DNA of 64,000 nt from Amborella trichopoda (GCF_000471905.2 NW_006497557.1:1739858-1803857), one strand, 5' to 3'. Shown: positions 10,227-21,520, numbered from the stretch's first letter. A program made the numbers and translations. The notes: generated by a model from the letters alone, not told the origin.

Positions 10227-11230
10227 GTTGCAAGAGGCTTCAGAAGAGTGGGAAGAAGGTGGTCAGGCCACAGTTGATGAGCTTAAAGAGATAAACTTAA
10301 GCGATGAGGACGACTTAAGGCCAACTTTCATCTAGGCAAAAATGTCCTTAGAAGAGAAAGAAAGTTAGATTTCCCTCCTTCGAGCAAACCGGGATGTCTT
10401 CGCCTGGCATTATCAAGAGATGCCTTGTCTAGACCCTCAAATTGCTCTCCATCGTCTCGGCATTGATCCGTCTATCAAACCTATAAAGAAGAAATCAAAA
10501 CGGTTTAAACCCAACCTTGAGATGCAGATCGATGCTGAGGTCAACAAGCTCAGGCAACCTTGATTCATACTTGAAGTCAAATACCTAAGATGGCTAGCAA
10601 ATGCTGTCCCAGTCAAGAAGGAAAATAGCTAAATCGGGGTCTGTATTGAATTTGGCAACTTGAACACCGTCTGTCCCAAGGACGACTTCCCTATATCGTT
10701 CGCTAAGACGCTTGTTGATTCCATGACTCATTATCAAATCTTCTCCTTTATGGATGGGTATTATGGTTACAATTAGATCAGAATGGCATTAGAGGATGAA
10801 GAGGCCACTACATTATTAACCCCAAAAGGTGTCTTGTGCAACACTGTGATTCCTTTCGGGGTAAAGAACGTCGGTGCCACGTACCAGCGAGCCATGACGA
10901 CCATCTTCAGGACATGATCCACAAGGAGGTAGAGTGCTATGTGGATGACTTGGTGGTGAAGTCTAAAACAAAGGACGCTCATGTACATGACCTTAAAACA
11001 CACAGGTACGACGTCACCAAATCAAGATGGAACCCTTGAAATGTGCCTTTGGCTTACACTCAAGAAAGTTCTTAGGGTTCATCTTGAGGTACCATGGGCT
11101 GGAGGTCCAGCCGGTCAAACTCAAGGCGATTCAAGGCATGCCACCACCTACAAACCTGTATGAACTTCGGTCTCTCCAAGGACAGCTAACCTACATTCAA
11201 AGGTTCATCTCAAACCTCTCAGAATGATGC
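10227..11230 (+). pseudogene. Element A reverse transcriptase, broken
   Basis: Copies element RNA into DNA in the particle. In order: FAWHYQEMPCLDPQIALHRL (RT N-terminus), FGNLNTVCPKDDFPISF, FSFMDGYYGYN then IRMALEDEEATT, VIPFGVKNVGATYQRAM, and the catalytic box YVDDLVVKS at 10938-10964 with both catalytic Asp codons. It ends with HGLEVQPVKLKAIQ and ELRSLQGQLTYIQRFISN. Stops interrupt it at least at 10560, 10629 and 10774, and a frame change follows the YVDD box. The order and wording place it in the Tat lineage. It sits between gag and RNase H as expected. Confidence 0.88.
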
Positions 11231-11716
11231 AAGCCGTTTTCACTCTTGTTGAAGAAGGACACTCCCTTCATATGGGACGAGGCGTACCAAGCTATAGTCG
11301 ATGACATCAAGCAGTACTTGTTGAATCCTGCAGTACTTTCTACACCAATGTTAGGAAGGCCTCTTACCCTATACGTGGCCACTCTTAATGAGTCACTTGG
11401 GGCACACTTAGTACAAAACAATGATGGGGGAAATAAACAGTGCTCTATTATCTCAACCGCAGGATGCAGAGGGCAGAGAAGAATTACCTGCCCATCGAAA
11501 AAATGTGTCTGGCCTTGACCTTTGCGGTACAGAAACTTCGCTATTACTTACTCAGTCATGAGGTCAAACTAATCTCAAGGCAGACCCGGTCAAGTTCCCT
11601 ATGATTGGCCATGCCTGTCGGGATGCTTGGCCAAATGGTCATTATTTCTGATGGAGTTCGACATCACGTATGGACCTTAATAGGCCATCAAAGGTCAAGA
11701 CTTAGCAGATTTTCTC
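11231..11716 (+). pseudogene. Element A RNase H, broken
   Basis: LLKKDTPFIWDEAYQAIVDD, PMLGRPLTLYVATLNESLGA, then RRAEKNYLPIEK- and LTFAVQKLRYYLLSHEV-like segments in shifted frames. This is the connection plus gypsy RNase H domain that degrades template RNA. At least two frameshifts (near 11455 and 11570) and stops are present. It is parallel to the 1838-2401 copy, from which it differs throughout, so E1 and A are separate Tat-like elements. Confidence 0.82.
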
Positions 11717-12211
11717 ATGACTCACCTAGTTCCTTCAAAATCTCACCTGTCAAGTGATCTCCCTGATGAAGAGGTTTTCTATACGGTGCCAACTCAACCG
11801 TGGGAGATGTACTTTGACGGAGCATTCCAGTCTGATAGAGGGGGTGTCAGAGTCGTGTTCTTGACTCTTGATGGTGGAGTGATTCCTCTATCCTTCTCAC
11901 TTGCCGAGGTATTTTCTCATAATGAGGCTGAATATCAAGCCCTCATAATCGGATTGGAGATCGCCCAGGAGTTAGACCTGGAACAACTGAATATCTTTGT
12001 CGATTCTGAGCTGGTCATCCGGCAACTTAAGGGGATTTATGACGTAAGAAATGATACTCTCAAGCCTTATCATGACACAACCAAATCTTATATGGCCCAG
12101 TTAGATGATTTCTCCCTTAGTCATGTCCCTAGAAGGCTAGGGCAAGCCGATGTGCTTTCAAAACTCGAAGCCACCATTCAACTATCCTCACCAAGGCCCA
12201 CGCCTGTTTGA
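11717..12211 (+). pseudogene. Element A archaeal-type RNase H, open for 164 codons
   Basis: The best-preserved coding stretch in the window: no stop from 11717 to the tga at 12209. Motifs: MYFDGAFQSDRGG (first Asp), SHNEAEYQALIIGLEIAQE (Glu), IFVDSELVIRQLKG (second Asp), LSHVPRRLGQADVLSKLE (His and last Asp). These make up the complete DEDHD set of the RNase H fold. The duplicated RNase H just before integrase is characteristic of Tat elements. It is part of a larger pol, not an independent gene, and lies in a dead element, so the intact frame may be chance or recent loss. Confidence 0.88.
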
Positions 12212-13636
12212 GTGACAGAATTAAGACATGTTGACATGAGAACCGAAGTTCATGCAAATGATGAGAGCGACGTCTTCCCTGAATGCCCACCTTATCCATT
12301 CGGAGCACTCCTTGCAGTCAGAGATGTCATCAAGGCAGAGCAAGAAATATCCCGAGGTAAAAAACCAAGGTTGAGAAACAGAAGCCAAAATTCTTCAACT
12401 TGATGTGGGCAGAGGTTGAACAAGTGGAAGACTAGAGGGAGCCTATCATGAACTTCATATAGCATGCAAGCCTGCCCGAGGATCGGGTAGAATGCAATGG
12501 TATACGACGGATGTCTACCAAGTACACCCTTCTCGATGGGGATGTTCTCTTTCATCAATCATTTGAAGGAATTCTCCTCAGACGTATCGATGCACAAGAA
12601 GAAAATAAAGTACTAGAAGAAGTACATTCGGGTATCGGTGGGCTGCATCAATCTGACCGTAAGCTCTATGAACGTATACGCAGACTCGGGTATTATTGCC
12701 CTTCGATGGTGGTTGTTGCCCAAAACTATGCCAAAAGATGCCAGGTGTTTCAAATGCACACAAGCCTTGATCATCAGCCCCCGGAGCCTCTCCATCCTAC
12801 GGTGGCATCATGGCCCTTTTCCCAGTGGGGTATGGACATTGTAGGAACCATCGACCCTCCTTCTACCTTGGGTCATGCCTTCATCCTAGCATCGACATAT
12901 TACTTTTCCAAGTGGGATGAGGGAGTCCCACTCAAGCAAGTTCTAGGACAACTATGGCTAACTTCGTGCGTCAGCACATCATATACCAGTTCGGGGTTCC
13001 AGACAGAATAATCTCTGATAATGGCCCTCAGTTCACCAGCCATCACATTGATCGCCTAGTTAACCAGTTTGGTTATGAGTGGAGGTACTCGACCATGTAC
13101 CACCCTCAAGCCAATGGTCTAGCAGAGGCATTCAACAAAACCTTGTGCGGGGTACTCCGGAAGTCAGTTTTGAAGTCAAGGAAGAATTGGCATGAGAAGA
13201 TGCCTGAAGCTCTGTGGGCCTATCCCACCACCACCCAGACGGCTACGAACTCTACTCTTTATTCCCTGGTCTATGGAGGTGAGGCAGTCTTACCCCTCGA
13301 GGTTCATCTACCCTCACTCCATTATTAAGAGTTGGATGCTCTCAATGAAAAGAGGCTAGAGGCTCAGCAAAATGTTTAACTCAATTAGGGGAGAATGAAG
13401 AGAGCCTTAACCAAGTCTCTCAAGGTTTGCTCATTCGTTTATGGGGATCTAGTCTTAGCTGTCAAGAGACCGATCGTCATGCATGGACGCCGCAAAGGAA
13501 ACATCGAACCAAAGTGGGAGGGTCCCTTCATAGTAAAAAAGGTCACACCAAATGGGTCTATATACTGACAAACTCTGATGGAGAGAAGGCAATGCCGCCT
13601 ATCAATAGGAGATACCTAAAAAAGTATTATCCCTGA
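12212..13636 (+). pseudogene. Element A integrase, broken but with intact D,D-35-E
   Basis: Inserts element DNA into the genome. The N-terminal finger reads HSGIGGLH, YERIRRLGYYCPSM, AKRCQVFQ; the second Cys of the CxxC pair is Phe. Core: WGMDIVGTID (Asp codon 12835), ISDNGPQFTS (Asp 13017) and LAEAFNKTL (Glu 13125), exactly 36 codons from the second Asp. The frame changes near 12945. The C-terminus (KVGGSLHSKKG in one frame, corresponding to a WEGPF box; then PPINRRYLKKYYP) ends at the stop at 13634-13636. The terminal KKYYP matches the E1 copy. Confidence 0.88.
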
Positions 13637-13938
13637 TGTGCTCTTAAAATGCAGTGCGTACAGAAAGAAATGGAAAAGAAAAATAGAACCACGATTCAAA
13701 ATAAATTCATTTCCTTTATTGTAAAAAGCCCATTATCACGGAAGTTACAGATATAGTGTCAACCGTTGCTCTTGCTTCAGTGGAAAATAGGATGTTCATG
13801 CTGAAGTATTACTCTTGCTTTCAAGGGGGACCAACCACTTTCGAGTCAGCTTCAATTGATCTGACGAAGCACGACTAATTTTCGGGAGAGGGAAGAAGTA
13901 CTTTGATGGAACCTCTCTGACATACAAAGCAAACTTCC

Positions 13939-14300
13939 CTAGCAAGGAGATGGCCTATGACAGATTCCCTTCCTCAAGACAACGTTGACTTCACTGTTGT
14001 GCTGGAGGACATGGCTTCCAACAGATTGCCGCAGCTGGGCCTTCTCATTTGCCATCACTCTTGGCCCTCGCAAGGTCCCTCTGTCCATGATCATCACCGC
14101 ATGAAGTCTAGCGTTGTGCGTGACCATCGTCATGTGCGACTCAATGCCGCACCCTATCAACATCGTGGGCAGTCCAACAACTTGGGTGACTATTTTCATG
14201 AGCAGTATACTCCCGAGGGTGGCTATCATCGTGCGCAGCTTAGTGCTATGCGAAGGCAGCACTACAAGCTACTTAATGTCACACATGCCCTTGTTGTGCC
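13939..14300 (-). pseudogene. Antisense ORF trace shared with element C
   Basis: The minus-strand frame carries VMANEKAQLRQSVGSHVLQHN and SEVNVVLRKG. The matching place in element C (47253-47345, plus strand, also antisense to its gag) reads MANERARSLWSIGSQILQHN and SEVHVVFEEG. The reading frame is kept between two diverged copies. No known domain is recognised. It lies downstream of the antisense TATA at 15136-15143. It could be an accessory antisense ORF of the kind reported for Tat elements, or simply shared DNA. Confidence 0.4.
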
Positions 14301-15092
14301 ATGGTACCCACCGTCCCTACTTCGGTTTCCACAACTATCACCCGTCAGTTACAGTCAACCTTCTCACCGCCATTCACCTCCCCCACAACCCTTTGGGTTT
14401 CACCGAAAACTCTATGTCTCATTGGGAACGCCCATTGGACCATGTTTTTTCCCCTTACTGACGGTCCAGAATGCTAAGAGATCACTAGAATCTCAAAAGA
14501 AGCTCCCTTGTGACCTTGTGGGTTTTCCTCTCCCTTCATCCTCGACTTGCTAAAAAATTGCAGAGCTACTGGAAGAACCATTGTTCAACCTCTAATCTCC
14601 CTGACCGTAATCACAAAATAGTCAAGGAAATCATCGGAATCCCCTGATCTATTCTCTCGGAGCCACTATATCTCGTTCTACTCCTCCAATAGCCAAAAGA
14701 TCGTCAGAGTCCCTTGACCTCTCTACAACCTGCCGGTAACCACAGAACGACCAGAAGATCATTGAAACTCAACCAGAAGTACCACTGCGACCCTCGCAGT
14801 TTTGTCAGAAGTCCACCAAGAAGCCCTTGTGCACACCGGAAATGATGTCGCAACCTGAAAGCATCACTATTTCCCTAGCAAAGACGTCAATGGCTGTTAT
14901 TCCTCACTGGAAAAGTACAAGTGAAATCTCTACAAAGCCCCTGTTCCCTACTCAAGAAACCTTGTCGGTCTCTGAAAATTCTCATCGGGAAGCTCCTAAA
15001 GGCCTATTTGCTGCAAAGTTTTTCCGAGAAACTCTTACCAAAAGTCTTTTGACAGAAGCTCCGGCTCTCTCTCTCTCTAAATAACTCTCTTC

Positions 15093-15143
15093 ACTATTTT
15101 ACCTTTCTGTAAAACAGTAAAATGGGGTTTTTCCTCTTTTATA
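15093..15143 (-). promoter_or_regulatory. Antisense TATA box with downstream inverted repeat (A)
   Basis: On the minus strand TATAAAAG (15143-15136) is followed 17 bases later by an inverted repeat, ACTGTTTTAC / GTAAAATAGT (15118-15093). The intervening 'aggaaaaaccccattt' is also conserved. The same module occurs at 32699-32750 and 46256-46306 in the same orientation relative to gag-pol. Confidence 0.6.
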
Positions 15144-15239
15144 CTCAGCAGTGCCATAAAGTGCCCCTCACAAGTTCAAAATGATGCACCAGTCCTCATC
15201 TCTAGATGGCGATATGATCAGGCTGGGGCGGGTCAAGCC

Positions 15240-15530
15240 TGAAGCCTGAAGAAACTATGACTGCGCACTTCACCAAGGAGCTATCGCCGCGCGCTTGGCT
15301 AAGGAGCTATCGCAGCGTGCTTTGCTAAGAAAGGAGTTATCGCCGCACGCTTCGCTTAGGAGTTATCGCCTCATGCCCCACTACGAGCTATCGTCGTGCG
15401 CTTCATGAAGAGGCTAACTTCATGTGCTTTACCAGAAGGTATCGTCGTGCGCCTCACAAAAAGCTAATGTCGCGTGCGCTTCACAAGGGCTTAACGTCGC
15501 GTGCCCTTCAGTAAGGGCCTAATGCCACAC
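15240..15530 (+). repeat. 31-bp GC-rich minisatellite
   Basis: About nine units of the type 'gcgcttggctaaggagctat' + 'cgccgc'. The reverse-complement counterpart lies at 45950-46150 in element C ('cccttaacgaaggcacgtgg'). Confidence 0.8.
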
Positions 15531-15715
15531 GCGTCATCCAAAACTCAGTGCAGTGCGCATGCCATGGCACTTCCATATAGACCATCGTCCTGTGTCCCCA
15601 AGGAGTTCATTCCCTGCACCAAAGTCTCACTCCTCAGGGAGTCGAGCCTCCAGTTATGGCTATGTTCCCCATGGAGTCACATTCCCTTGCCACGCCATGG
15701 TCTAGATACATGACC

Positions 15716-16060
15716 CTAAACTGCACAGTCCCAACTATATGACCTTAAACTGTAGCGGAGGTCTAGTTGCACGATTGTAAATTGCATGGTCCTCATTGCA
15801 TGACTCAAGACTGCATAACCATGGTCCAGCTGTAGGACGTTAAATTGTAGCGCATGTCCTGACTGCATGACGTTAATAGGCTTAGCACCACGGTCCAAAC
15901 TACATGACCTTAAACTGTAGTGGAGGTCTAGTTGCATGACCTTAAATTGCATGGTTCTAGCCGCATGACTTTAAACTGCATTGTCGTAGTCCAAGCTAAA
16001 AGACCTTAAAATTATAATACAAATCCCTTAGCAAGATGATAAACGGTGCGATAAATAGTC
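15716..16060 (+). repeat. About 40-bp minisatellite, array 1
   Basis: Around nine units containing 'tgcatgaccttaaactgca' and 'ccatggtccaagct'. The unit recurs at 16565-16950, 33885-34330, and (reverse) 44760-45260 and 45650-45890. Unit spacing is irregular and copies are diverged. Confidence 0.88.
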
Positions 16061-16084
16061 CAGATACATGACTTTAGGAAGCAC

Positions 16085-16560
16085 CTCTTTGCCAGGTGTA
16101 TTCTATCAACACCCCCAGTGGAGTTAGGTGTATGCAAAAGAAAAAGAGGGTCGCCATACCCTTTCAATCCCCAATGGGTCTGTTTCGCATCAACACCCCT
16201 TGTGGAGTTAGGTGTTGCAAAAGAAAAAGAGGGCTTTACCCCTTCAGTCCCCAATGGGTCTATTTCGCATCAACATCCCTAGTAGAAGTCACATCTATAT
16301 TATATCCCATTATCCCCATGGAGTTAGAGTCATTCTTATGCTTTCAGCGCTCAGTGGGGTTCTATCATTCTCAGTAGAGTTACATTCATACCATTACTCA
16401 TTATCCTCGGGGAGTCACACTTGCCCTCTTAATCCCCATTGAAATTCCTTTTCCACTCCTCTTAGGGCCACTATCTTCATCTAAAGCTCTTGTGTATAGC
16501 CTTAACTGTTTCATCCCCAGGGAGTCAGATTGTTATCCATAGACCTATCCCCCATAGAGC
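16085..16560 (+). repeat. 'Cccagtggagtt' block with a ~100-bp tandem duplication
   Basis: 16096-16190 and 16196-16285 are near copies ('catcaacacccc', 'tggagttaggtgt', 'aaaagaaaaagagggc', 'ccaatgggtct'). The rest of the block repeats short 'cccc-gtggagtt' motifs. Equivalent blocks are 33385-33880 and (reverse) 45265-45640. Confidence 0.8.
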
Positions 16561-16564
16561 ATCA

Positions 16565-16950
16565 CCTACAGGGCGACCCACACTATAGTCTGCGCTGCAT
16601 GACCTTAAACTTCACAGCCATGGTCCAAATGTATGACCCTAAACTGCATGGTCCAAACTATATGACCTTAAACTGTAGCGGAGGTCTAGTTGCACGACCT
16701 TAAACTGCATGGTCCTAGTTGCATGACTTTAAACTACATAACCACGGTCCAAGCTATATGACCTTAAACCATGGTGCATGTCTTGGTTGCATGACATTAA
16801 AAGGCTTAGCACAATAGTTCAAACTGTATGACCTTAAACTATAGTGACAATCCAAGCTATATGACCTTAAAAACTATAGTGCACAGCCTAACCACATATC
16901 GTTAAACTGCTTTGCACAATCCCGGAGGCATGACCTTAAATTTGCCCCTA
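16565..16950 (+). repeat. About 40-bp minisatellite, array 2
   Basis: Same 'gcatgaccttaaactgcat' family as 15716-16060, separated from it by the 'gtggagtt' block; about nine units. Confidence 0.85.
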
Positions 16951-18463
16951 CACATGCATACGTCCTTTACGTGCCTCTTCACGCATGCCTTCCCTAACCG
17001 ATGAGTTCAAATCCACGCACCACCTTCATTACCTCCGCAGTGAGTCCATTCACTTCATTACCATTCACCATTCCCCATGCTCACAAAATGGCGAGTTGTC
17101 CCACCATCCATACTTATCGTCAGCTAGTGGGTCACCACTTTTCCGCTTTCACACATACGTCATCCATCTTTCATGGGTAGCCGTGCCATCTCCCCAAAGT
17201 GAGTCAAAACCACCACCATACTCACTCCATGGCCTCTACATACTGTCATTCATCACCACCATGGTCCAGCTGTATGACCCTAAACTATAGTGCACGTCCA
17301 GGGCGCATGATGTTAAAAGTATTCGCACAGGTCCGAAGGCATGGCCCTAAAAATGCCTTCACAAAAAAAAAAACCCAAAAAAAAGAGAAAATAATGGGCA
17401 TGGTGTATACCTGGACAAGGGAACGCCATGAGTAAAAATGATGGATGGGCTTGGTCACGAAACCATGAGTAAAATAGTTCTGTGAAAACATAAACTCGAG
17501 CACAGTGAAAACCCCAAAAGTGCACCATGGGGCACCATGAGCAAAAACGGATGAATATGGTGGACATGGCTGCAAGGTGATGGGTAAAAGAGCCCAAAAA
17601 TGAAAGAGGTTCATGAAAACCATCTTTACGGTGCCACTTCCCCAGTCCAAGTGAAAAACAACAAAGGGCGTCTGGATCAACAAAGTAGGTTGACACTGCA
17701 TCACAACCTCAGCTGGCACCCAATTGCCAAATAGGCATAATTCTAACTAACGAGGTCCACACAAAATCCTCAGTTGTCAGAATCCAATCACAACACAAGA
17801 TGTCTCACCCGGGAGTGAGAGCCTCACAGGATCTCCCAAAACACCCGAAACACGAAAAGCATTATAACCAACCAAAGATTCTGAAGGCAATAAACTGATA
17901 AAGTCAGGGCAGAACCTGCCAGAGACATCAGGGTGATGCCTCGCCATGATGCCACCTCGCCATGATGCCACCTCGCCAAAATCCCCCCTACCCGACAGGC
18001 CGAGACCTTCAGGACAAGCCTACTAAAAGTCCCCCGACTGGACCCCACAGATGGGGCCCATAGAGGTACCTTGACTGTCAAAAGCAAACCTGGTGTAGCT
18101 GACAACAACACCGACCAAAGGTTCTTTAATTGTCAATCCAATAGTGCCATTAAGCATGACAGCTGGCCACCAGATAGGCACGATTTTGACCAATGAGGTC
18201 CTACAAAATCCTCAGCTGTCAGAATCACAAATAGTCCCTTGAGGGTGAGGACTTTGACAGATCTCTCAAAAGTCTCTTCTCCCCATAAAGCCTCCACGGA
18301 TGGACCTGCACATTGAATCCAAACATCTGAGCATTCTAGTTACAGTGTTACGTGAATCTCCACGGCGTTCAAGTGGTCCTGTTGCTAGAAATAAAAAAGA
18401 AATAAAACCAGAGGAAATTTTCTAAATGATTATCCTTCTCGCTTCTCTTGAAGCACAACAATC

Positions 18464-18470
18464 GGTGGGG
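18464..18470 (+). other. Polypurine tract before T LTR
   Basis: GGTGGGG, 9 bases before the LTR start at 18480. Element C has the equivalent GCGGGG (reverse strand, 43191-43196) 8 bases before its 3' LTR. Confidence 0.5.
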
Positions 18471-19778
18471 CATTATGTTTGAAGGCCATTTTTAGCACCA
18501 TGGGTCCCTAATGTGGAATAAAGAAACAGAAGACGGTCAATAAAGCTTGACAAAATAGTGTAAATTTCAACAGTCTCATAATAGCCCCAAAGCTGATCCA
18601 GATCACCATAAGGACTCCTAAAAATCTCCACCTAAGTTTTGTCGCATTTCAACATGTCTATGACAGTGCAGACTGAGAAACAGTTTTGACAGAATCAACC
18701 TCTAGCACGCTGAAATGGACCCCTATAACTAGAGCTCTATTTTCAGCTCGAATCTAAAACGGTTGAAAACCCTTAGGGGTCAAATTTCAGCTTAAAAGTG
18801 CACTTCAGAAGAAGTTATAGACGAAATATCAAAATATGAGGAGCTATACACTGTTCTCGTGCAGCCACCCTGCAACAACACTCCATTAAAGGCGCAGTCA
18901 CGAACAGTGACTTGCGAGACCCATATCTCCCTCGTCTAAGATCAGATTGTGCTCAAACTTGTCGGAGTGTTCGTCTCCTCGAGACAAGCATTTCAATATG
19001 TGGAACACCTCTTGACAATGCCCGAGCACGGAGAAAATGTAGAGAGAAGTTGCTGACATGTGAAGGAAGTTGCAGGAAAATCAATAGCGACACGCCTCGA
19101 TCGTGCGGCCAAATCATGATGCTCGCAAACCCGATCGACGTGAAACCAGTCTCATCAAGTGCATAAGGCCCATGGCTATCATTGGTCCGAACCTTGTGCA
19201 TGATCAATTGTTGGATTTTGCACATAAAGTCGACAAAGTGACTATAAATTTCGACACAGGAATTTCAAATTCCCACCAAAACTCCAAATTTGCAAAATCT
19301 CCGTCTGGAGACAGAATCGAGCTGCGTTTATTGCCATGCGATCATGATGGCATGCTCAGTGTGATCCAAAGAAGAAATCATAGAAAAACATCAATGAATG
19401 AGCACACTATCGATCTGAAGCTTTCAAGATTCATCCAAAATTCAAGTCACATGATCGTGGCCTAAAAACACGATCCATGGCTCGAAGTTGGTATCAAATC
19501 GATTTTCATATCGAGCCCTATAAGAAAACAATCATCTTTCGCTCAAATGGGCATTAGAGCAACCCCGATCTTCCATGAAAGATCACACAAGTTCTTGGGC
19601 AGCAACAGGGTCTGTTTTGGAATTCCATGAATTGTTAGGAAAGGGGCAAATTTGTCATTTTGCAGCTATTTTTACAATTTCTTTTAATTTAGTTAAATCT
19701 TAATTTTCAGTAATTATGTTTAATTTTGATCAATCCACCCATGTTTGAGAAAAACTCTATGTATATCATGTACTCTCA

Positions 19779-19790
19779 TTGTATAAAGAC
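19779..19790 (+). promoter_or_regulatory. Candidate TATA box of T LTR
   Basis: TTGTATAAAGAC, about 1.3 kb into the LTR. Minus-strand counterparts in element C read CTATATATACC (41890-41900, 3' LTR) and CTATATGTACC (5' LTR, near 56230). The minisatellites of these LTRs all lie downstream of it and so would be transcribed. Confidence 0.45.
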
Positions 19791-20135
19791 CCGTCATCAG
19801 ACGAACTTTTGCTTAATAAAATTTTCATCTCTTCATATCGTTGGGTCAAATTTCGAGAGAGATAGGAGCGAGGGAAACTTTTGATCGGTACCCCTGGGCC
19901 TAAGATAAATATTTCTCTCTCTTCTACTCTTTGCTTTCTTTCATCTTCTCTCTCTTCTTCTCTCTCTTCTTCTTCATCTGAGCTTTTCTCAGAGGCCATG
20001 CATGGTAGTGGCAGTTCTGAGCATGTCTCTTTCCTCCTTTCTCCTCTTGTGGTTTCATAGGTCGTGCATGGCATGGTAGTGCCATGAGTGAGCTTCTTTC
20101 TCCTTCTCTTCGCTCATCTCTATCTCTCTGCGGAG

Positions 20136-20690
20136 TTCACAGATGGCGTTCCTCGTCGCCATCTGCAGTTCGGTGTCTCACATAAGCACAAAAAGCGATG
20201 CGTATTGCCGCCGGTAGGGGTCTTACCCTGTTGTGCCTATCACAAACGGCGATGCCTATCACTGACTATGAAGGGTCACGACAATGCCTATCGCCGTCCG
20301 CAAGCTCTTCTTTCGCCATGCGCCTATCCTAGACGGTGATGCCTATCGCCACCTGCAAAGGGTCGTGGCGATTCCCATCACCATGTGCCTCTCACAAATG
20401 GCGATGCCGATCGCCGCCCACGAAGGGTCACAGCGGTGGCAATCGCTGCCCGTTGAGGGTCGCAGCAATGCCTACCGGCGTGCGCAGGCTTCTTTCGTCC
20501 ACTCGGTGCCTATCGCTATGTGCAAGCTTCTTTCGTGCACTGGGTGCCTATCATTGTGCACAGGCTTCTTTTGTGCATCGGTGCCTGTTGCCATTTGCAG
20601 GCTTCTCTTGCATCTCTCACCTACCGCCATGTGCTTCACCAGAAGTCATCGCCGCTCGCTAAGGGATTTCCTGCCTTCTCATGTTGCTCC
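20136..20690 (+). repeat. GC-rich minisatellite in T LTR
   Basis: Irregular ~50-bp units such as 'acggcgatgcctatcgccg' + 'tccgcaagcttctttcg'. Many units contain short self-complementary pieces (ggcgat...atcgcc). Long open frames here (20284-20844) are repeat artefacts. Related arrays: 41140-41560 and 55540-55900 on the other strand. Confidence 0.8.
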
Positions 20691-21404
20691 AGCGCGATGC
20701 CTACAGTTCACTACTTGCCCCCTTTCACCACGACCAATAGTGTCCAGCGCCATCGGGACCTTCTTTCTTTGCCTTCTCTTTTTTTCTCTTATTTCTCTTT
20801 TCTTCTCTTCTCTTCTCTCCTCGCTTGACCAATGGAAGACTTAGTCTGGTAATGCCATAACTGTCTCACTATCGAGCAGTATTGTCATGGTGTTGATTCT
20901 GAGTATCATGCCTGTCTTGCTGCCACACCAGATTAGGACAGTCATATCGACCTCGGTTTCGAGTAGTATTACCGTCGTGCTGGTCTAAGTTATCATGCCC
21001 ATCTTGCTACCATTCCGAGTCAATCATCACACTAGTCCAGCTATTATGCTAATCTCGTCCCGTTGTCAAGTCACCTTTCTCTTTCTCCTCTCATCCAAAC
21101 TCTCTTCTTTTCATCACCCTAACTTCTCACCTTCTCCGCCATATGAATGTATATTCTCCTATGACAAGGTTGGGTCCTTCGACCCACTTGTCCTGCAAAT
21201 TAACCATGATAGACATGTGCAATAAACAAGGTGATTGCAGGTCAAGGGAGGCAATTCCGAACCAACTGAAGCAGCTGGGGGCTTTCGATCGTGATCTAAG
21301 AGGGCATCCGTGCGAGTCGGCCAGAGTAAGTTACGGACCCTGGTGAGGTTGGTCCCCACCTCACATATCAAATTCCTTTCTCACTAGTTGGATATCTGCC
21401 CTTG

Positions 21405-21520
21405 TTCTATGAACATGGTTCCCGAGAGAATGAACTCAGGTCCCAGGTCTTTCGAACCAGAGACATGTGTCACTCGATCACCTAGATCTGAGGAGGTGAG
21501 ATCGAGGCACCTATCCAATC
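21405..21520 (+). other. T leader after the LTR
   Basis: 'gttcccgagagaatgaactc', 'agacatgtgtcactcgatca', 'gaggtgagatcgaggcac' are the same landmarks as the leaders at 1690, 30400 and (reverse) 54640-54770. It stops being recognisable near 21520. Confidence 0.6.

Larger units (their letters stand above)
13637..18479 (+). other. 3' non-coding region of T element A
   Basis: Runs from the integrase stop to the LTR at 18480. It is collinear (reverse strand) with 43183-47640 of element C and, from the antisense TATA onward, with 32700-34414 of copy B. Order: gag-unrelated block with antisense ORF traces, antisense TATA/dyad, 31-bp array, gcatgacctTAAAc array, 'ccccagtggagtt' block, second gcatgacc array, then 17300-18479 low-repeat sequence with four 'catgagtaaaa' motifs. 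The last 500 bases also match 26716-27200. Confidence 0.75.
18480..21404 (+). mobile_element. T-family LTR (3' LTR of A)
   Basis: Starts TGAAGGCCATTTTTAGCACC and ends near 'tatctgcccttg' (21404), 2.9 kb. Boundaries come from comparison with the paired LTRs of element C (40383-43182 and 54773-57526). It aligns with 27201-30394 in order: ACCATGGGTCCCTAATG start, the 'agatctccctcgtc' stretch near 18925, a TATA-like element, a pyrimidine-rich GC minisatellite, 'accgtcgtgctgg', 'gggtccttcgacccacttgt', and the terminal 'gggggctttcgatcg' block. It is preceded by A's 3' region but followed by a T leader, so it is flanked by internal sequence on both sides. Confidence 0.78.

Noticed and set aside
17285-17719. 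144-codon minus-strand ORF with a similar plus-strand ORF at 44002-44259
   Set aside because: The two regions are homologous 3' non-coding DNA; C has a shorter frame and the shared peptide (SGTVK, LQPCPP) has no known family. Left as unsupported.
20284-20844. 186-codon open frame in a T LTR
   Set aside because: Lies over the GC minisatellite; overlapping open frames on the same strand show that the repeat simply lacks stops.
21405-21430. Primer-binding site TGGTTCCCGAGA after the T LTR
   Set aside because: Only the first seven bases fit a tRNA 3' end that I can recall (tRNA-Glu), the match is not kept in copies B or C, and it lies about 11 bases from the LTR end.
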